A DNA stretch of 64,000 nt, taken from the NCBI GenBank assembly GCA_038503065.1, contig JBCAMK010000003.1, forward strand, positions 806,001 to 870,000, given 5' to 3'. Made by a program: the position numbers and the translations under genes. The notes beneath the pieces were generated by a model. That model saw only the letters and a program-made list of their open reading frames with translations, ran no database searches and had not been told where the DNA came from. Of this stretch, positions 59,121 to 64,000 are shown in pieces. Numbering within the stretch: position 1 is the stretch's first letter; the number at the start of each line of letters is the position of its first letter. This DNA comes from Paragyromitra xinjiangensis (Eukaryota > Ascomycota > Pezizomycetes > Pezizales > Discinaceae).

Positions 59121-61337
59121 AACATCTAAAGGTAGTAGGTTTTTATGCTGGATTTTGGAAGGGCTCCCGGTGACTACTCTTCCCCGAGTTTAGGGGGGTT
59201 CATTTTTTCAATCTGGATTTTGGTTTTCTTAAGGGACACTGTATCATTATGTGTGTATGTCGATGTGTTTTCATTTACTGGGTCTTTTGTACGGGTTTTA
59301 CTACGTAGTTTTTTTTGTTTCATTGGGCTGTTTTTTGCGTTGCTATTCTTTTCGATTGTTACTTTTTTGTGATCGATCTTACTCGTTCTTGGTGGAGGAA
59401 AGGTAGTGATGAGAACAGTATAATCCCGATGGCGATATGACGGGGCAACGGAGACGGAGATAATGATAGCGAGGTGGGGTGATGCATGGGGCCTGTGTAT
59501 TCTTAGTACGGTTTTCTTCTCAACTATTCTCTACTGGGGTCTTGGGGGTTCAGAGGTGGTGATAGGGCGAGGTTTTTTCTTCCTCTTCCTCAGGAGTATT
59601 CTCTTTTTCTTTTCTTAAGGGTTTTAGCTTGGGAGTTTTCCCATTCTTTTCATTTTTATTGGGGTTTTGCGCTGGCGCGGCGGTTTTTTATCTGGGCGGG
59701 TTATGGTGTTTGATAACTTTTATTTTTTTCCTCAAGGGTTTGTTGATGGGGTTTTGGTTTGACGTTTTTTTTTGGCTTTGTCTCTCCTCTTTCTATTCTT
59801 GCTTCTAGCCCAGCCCAACTAACGGTATTTTTGGGACATTTTGGTTTTTTTTCCTTCTGGACCTTTTTCTTTGATTCCTTCCTTTTCATTCTCTCTCTCA
59901 AGCGGTTTTTCCTCTAAGGTCCCGGCATTCAGTCTTTTTTTTGATTTTTAGTTGCTTCATTAGCCTTTAGACGTACAGTAGTACTCTAGTTAAATGTTGC
60001 TGCCTAGTTTAGTCTAAGCCAGTAATATATCATATCCATATATAGGGTTTATCATTTGCTCGTTTCCTCCTGTACCCATTATCTTCAAGTTTTATCCGAT
60101 GAGATCGAGTGACATCCGATGAAACAGTACCTTGTATTCTCCCAGCGTCCATACACGTACATCGTAACCCGACGCCCAACCTCACGAGATAGAAGAACAG
60201 AAGCGTCATACCATTGCATCAGAGGTGGCGTGAACAGCTTATTCTTTATCTCGGCCTCGGTCAGCTTCCTGCAGATATCTATACAGCGCATCTGTATGTC
60301 TGGATCATCCCTTCTGGGAGATTGATAAGCAAGGTTCTGGCTCTACTTGAAACGGTGATGGTTTGTAAATACGTGAATGAACCAAAAGTTGTCGAGGAGC
60401 AAATTTAGTCGAGTCCTAGGGTTAAATGGAGGATTGAGCTGTTGCTAGGGAGAAGGGTAAGATTTAGGCTTTTACGCTTGGAACCACTTAGTTTAGTGTT
60501 TATAGATGTGGACATCACGTTGATAATCGGTATCTGGGAACGAGGATGAGGGTCTGAGTCAAGATACATGTAGGTAGCAGAATGACGAAGTTAGGGCGAA
60601 GCTACAGTTGGGCTAAGGTTAATCGCTTCGAATTCGCTTACTCACGAGGGGCCAATCTCGGGGTTTTAGTTAGCCCATGTGCCCGATCAAATGGCTGTAG
60701 AGGTCACGTAGGATAGAGACCCAAGTGTTTAAGCCTAGTCCCTATCTTTACTTCCAGCCCGTACCGAGATGAAGAATTAGAGGCGAATTATTGGATAACG
60801 TTGATACAGTAGACTCTCGATATAAGCGTACTCTATACAAACATATTCGCGCCGTAGGGATATTGTTCGGTGATCCCATTTTCGTTTGCACATATAAAGT
60901 CTACCTCGATCTAAGCATAGCTTCTATATAAGCATACATTTTTTGGACCCGAGCGTATGCCTATATCGGGAGCCTACTGTACATACAGTTCACCTTCCGT
61001 ACTTGCTCTATGCTCTCGCCTGTAGGCAATTTAAAGTTCAGTGCAAGGTTCAGCCAACATTAGCATGCCCTCACTGGGAAGTTCAATCTCGCGTCAAGTT
61101 CCAACCAAAGCTTCACATCCGATATCGGTGGGTACCGCTGCTACGGTGCGCTCCGCTAGTTAAGCCAAAGTCCAGTTATCAACTTTTACGATAATCAAAA
61201 CCTGGTTCGTTTATCCTCGGCGCAGGGTGTTAGTCTCTGTAAACAATGCAGGCAAAATTTCCTTTAAGTAGAGCGATGGGACTCGAGACTCCGTTCATCC
61301 CGAATTGTGCCCATAACCAACACTCCAAACCGCCAAG
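59121..61337. other. intergenic stretch with T-rich 3' flank and a miniature element
   Basis: The first 900 bases are strongly T-rich on the plus strand (likely 3' UTR and terminator of the demethylase gene). TACATGTA occurs at 60565-60572 and a pogo-like miniature element at 60807-60979. No coding gene is supported. Confidence 0.5.
60807..60979. mobile_element. pogo/Fot1-like miniature inverted-repeat element, 173 bp, TA duplication
   Basis: The ends are 25-base inverted repeats beginning CAGTAGACTCTCGATATAAG on the left and CAGTAGGCTCCCGATATAGG on the reversed right, matching at 21 of 25 positions. The element is flanked by TA on both sides (60805-60806 and 60980-60981), the target duplication of Tc1/mariner-pogo transposons. 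The interior carries further TATAAGC-type subrepeats (near 60930) and no transposase. All four arm mismatches are transitions. Confidence 0.85.
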
Positions 61338-62416
61338 ATGAAATTGCTACTTCCTAGTATCACATTCACTGCGATCAGTCCGTCCGTTGTTTATGCATGG
61401 GGGCAATTGGGTCACCAAACTGTTGGATTGATCGCACAGTCCTATCTCCTCTCAGGTACGATCGAAAAGGTTCAGTACTACCTCAACGACACTACTCCAA
61501 CGTACATGGGCAATATTGCGACCTGGGCCGACAGCTACAGATACCAGCCTGGGGGTGAGTTTAGCTACGGGTATCATTTCATTGATGGAAACGATGGTCC
61601 TCCTCCGGATTCTTGCAAAATCGAATATCCGGGGGATTGTCCGCCGGAGGGATGCATTGTCAGTGCTATTGCCAATTATGTACGTTTCTTAAGACCCGTC
61701 AGATTTGCAAGAACAGGCTCAGAACTAACTCCCATTAGACAACCAGATTGCAGAGTAGAAAGACATCATATAGCGATAAAATGGATGCTTTAAGGTTTCT
61801 CATCCATGTGAGCACACCCCTTATTTCTCGAACACAAGTCTCTGAATGATAGGACTAACAAGTTGATGAAGTTTATCGGAGATATCACCCAGCCATGTAA
61901 GAGCTTCCATCGTGCTCTTCGCTTCCGATAGAGCACCAAACCGACTAATTCCTCGTCCTAATAGTGCACACGGAGGGTTACGGTGCTGGAGCAAACGATG
62001 TTGCCGTCACGTTCCTCGGGAAATCTACAAATCTCCACGCCGCCTAGGACACTGCTATTCCCAACCGCATCGTTAACACTACAAACCCAGGGTTCGTTGA
62101 AGCCCTTGGATGGGCAAACAATCTAGCCGCAAACATCAATGCCAGGAAATTTAGACGTGATGTTAGTAATTGGATTCATTACTACGACGTTCACGAGGAC
62201 GGGCCGGCAAAGAGCGCTACCAAGTGGGCGCAAGAGTCGAATAAACTTGTCTGCTCGTACGTTCTCGAGGACGGACCAGAGAAAATCAACGGCACTGAGA
62301 TTGGCGGGAAATATTACGAGGGCTCGGTTGATATCGTGTCGATGCAGATCGCAAAGGGAGGAATCCGGCTTGCGGCGTGGCTGAATATGATATTCGAAGG
62401 AAAGACTGGGTTTTGA
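61338..62416 (+). pseudogene. secreted S1/P1 nuclease, interrupted by an in-frame TAG
   Basis: S1/P1 nucleases are secreted zinc enzymes that degrade single-stranded DNA and RNA. Four exons are inferred: 61338-61679, 61739-61807, 61872-61896 and 61965-62416, spanning 296 codons including both stops. A signal peptide (residues 1-20, MKLLLPSITFTAISPSVVYA) precedes the mature start WGQLGH. In mature numbering the P1 zinc ligands W1, H6, D45 (IATWAD) and H60 (YGYH) fall at the expected positions. FLIHFIGDITQPLHTEGYGA supplies more. At 62045-62047 the codon expected to be Trp in HAxWDTAIP is TAG, at codon 173, so translation would end before the last zinc-binding Asp and about 120 residues. The reading frame and splice sites are otherwise intact, pointing to a recent loss, a strain allele or a base-call error. 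Confidence 0.85.
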
Positions 62417-64000
62417 ATACACAGAGGAAAATTGAGATTATGTACTTTTAGGATCAGACTTGTAATTCTATTTACATAATTAAGTTTTTTGGGTGCAAGC
62501 CTCGCTTTATATAAATTCAAGGCGAGTTTTATATGGGAAGTAACGAATCCGCATTCCCTTCCCCGGATGCTAGTACACCACATATCGCTTGAAGCAGCCC
62601 TGGTACATGTATGTGTGTCGAGACTAATTTGCACCCCTAGATAGCAATGATACTAAGCAAGCCATTTCACCAAACCTCAACAAGCCGTTGTGACTTTTCC
62701 TAGCTCCTTATAGAGACAAACCGGGTGACATCGATCCTTGGGCTGTGTTTCACACCGCAGCTTCTAAATATGCTGCAGGCCAGAATTATCTCGACAACAA
62801 AGCCACAGGTTATGATCCCATCCCAACAAAACTCCATAGCCGGGTAAAGCTATTCTATTTCAGCGTTACTTAGCAGGTCTGAAGCGAGTTCAAAAAAACC
62901 CCCCTAGCACCGTTATACGCTTTCTCTAGGATAACACTAGTCCTTAAGTAGGGGAGGCAAGTCTTAGTTGCCAGGTTGCAAGCGAACAATTGCTATTGTA
63001 GTAGTCAGTCTATCGTTACAAACTCTCATTCCGTAACTTCAGCTACATAACAAAGAAACACTGAAAGCACCCAAATCTCCTAACTCAAAATCCGTCCGCA
63101 AACGACCATAAACTCAAAGGATAACAAGTACTATGTGTGACGGGCTTGCACAACCTGCATGTGATGTAAGCCACAAATAAAGAACAAGGAGTAAACAATT
63201 AGCTTAGCTGCCGCCTGGGTGTCAATGTGATTGTCGTGATCCGCCTCGTTTCTAATAGAATGGGACTACGAAAAGGTGATTCAAAACATCGCATCAACCA
63301 TCACCACTTGATCAGTATGGTGGTCAAAAATTCTACGGGGGCTAGAAGCCCGAGGCTGAAAATAATACCAAACCTTATCCCATTTCTCCAGTCTGCTCCT
63401 TCGTTAGTGTTGTCAGGACTGAAAACTATGGGAAGCTAAGAGAACGAGGAACGCTAGACCTTATATATACATGTGCAGATACATGTAGCTTAGATCAAGA
63501 TTCATCCCCTCTTTCTTGCAACCTGATTTGGTGCTTAGTTTCTGTTTCCTCAACAGAAAAGAGAATATAAACTGGGCTTAAGTGGCTGATCTAGTACGAC
63601 TGAAGATTCTAACCCGTGAGGGTGCTATACGGGGATTTTTGCGGAAGTCTTGCTTACGCACAAGTGTGGCATTGGTTCTTTGTTCACATCACAAATACTT
63701 TAATTCCACTCGTGAAATAAAACACTAATGTCATTTTATATTCTACCTCCCTCTGACAACACCCAAAATACAGATAATTACCCCCGATTATATCTTATTT
63801 CCCTCCTCGATATATCTAAAGTTCTAGTCTCCATTCGAAGCGGGGGGCTCGCGTTCGGAAAATGTCATCGAATCCGAATTCCAGGAGACTTGTCCAAAAA
63901 CATAAACAAGCTGTGCTCGATTATTGGTTTGGCCTGTACAACCTCAAATTCGGAGATCCCACTCATTTCGCTACATTTTTGACGAATAGGTTTCGGCAAA
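62417..64000. other. gene-free stretch to window end
   Basis: No gene is supported. TACATGTA palindromes lie at 62604-62611 and 63480-63487. Frames at 63227-63439 and 63728-63982 have no recognisable features. Confidence 0.5.

Noticed and set aside
62005..62047. A short intron ending in CCTAG that would remove the nonsense codon of the nuclease
   Set aside because: It would be only about 42 bases with a poor GTCACG donor, and would delete the conserved zinc-binding His. The remaining frame would not match the family.

Overview
The window reads as nuclear DNA of a filamentous ascomycete (Pezizomycotina). Most recognisable genes are split by short GT-AG introns of about 45-150 bases. The gene set is typical of such fungi: the VTC polyphosphate polymerase, CSC1/OSCA-type channel, SAM37, Hst2, Sym1, a JHDM1-type histone demethylase, a Zn2Cys6 regulator and an F-box/ankyrin protein. 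Gene density is low, at roughly 15 genes in 64 kb with gene-free stretches of up to 5 kb. An early-diverging class such as Pezizomycetes is possible, but that is inference only.

Layout: (1) 1-2586 holds the 3' part of the cleavage/polyadenylation endonuclease YSH1. (2) 6485-8519 is an F-box-like protein, 11371-15192 a CSC1/OSCA/TMEM63 channel, 16115-16852 a small membrane-anchored orphan, 17633-19036 an Hst2 sirtuin and 20140-21344 an F-box/ankyrin protein. (3) 21851-22206 is a fold-back miniature inverted-repeat element. (4) 22898-29414 is a minus-strand pair: an unusually intron-rich sugar transporter with its neighbouring Zn2Cys6 transcription factor. (5) 31339-31947 is a disordered orphan, followed by about 5 kb without a recognisable gene. 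(6) 37166-38028 is SYM1/Mpv17, 41410-44204 the VTC4-type polyphosphate polymerase and 45315-46980 SAM37. (7) 48503-50712 carries two orphan genes. (8) 52491-59120 is a 2033-residue PHD-JmjC histone demethylase. (9) 60807-60979 is a pogo-like miniature element with a TA duplication. (10) 61338-62416 is an S1/P1 nuclease gene broken by a nonsense codon inside its zinc-binding motif.

Functional themes: several genes act at or on mitochondria and vacuoles (SYM1, SAM37, VTC4), others on chromatin (Hst2, JHDM1). The only pair whose arrangement suggests a shared circuit is the transporter and the adjacent zinc-cluster regulator. No prokaryote-style system, CRISPR array, rRNA or clear tRNA was seen.

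The most unusual signals are: micro-exons of 8 and 14 nt in the transporter; first coding exons of 5, 7 and 11 nt in three genes; an over-represented palindrome TACATGTA; two miniature inverted-repeat elements whose repeat arms differ only by transitions; a duplicated C-x2-C-x6-C-x-H motif in the demethylase; and the nonsense mutation in the nuclease. Exon boundaries were inferred by eye from reading frame, splice signals and family motifs. All frames quoted with lengths were checked to close.
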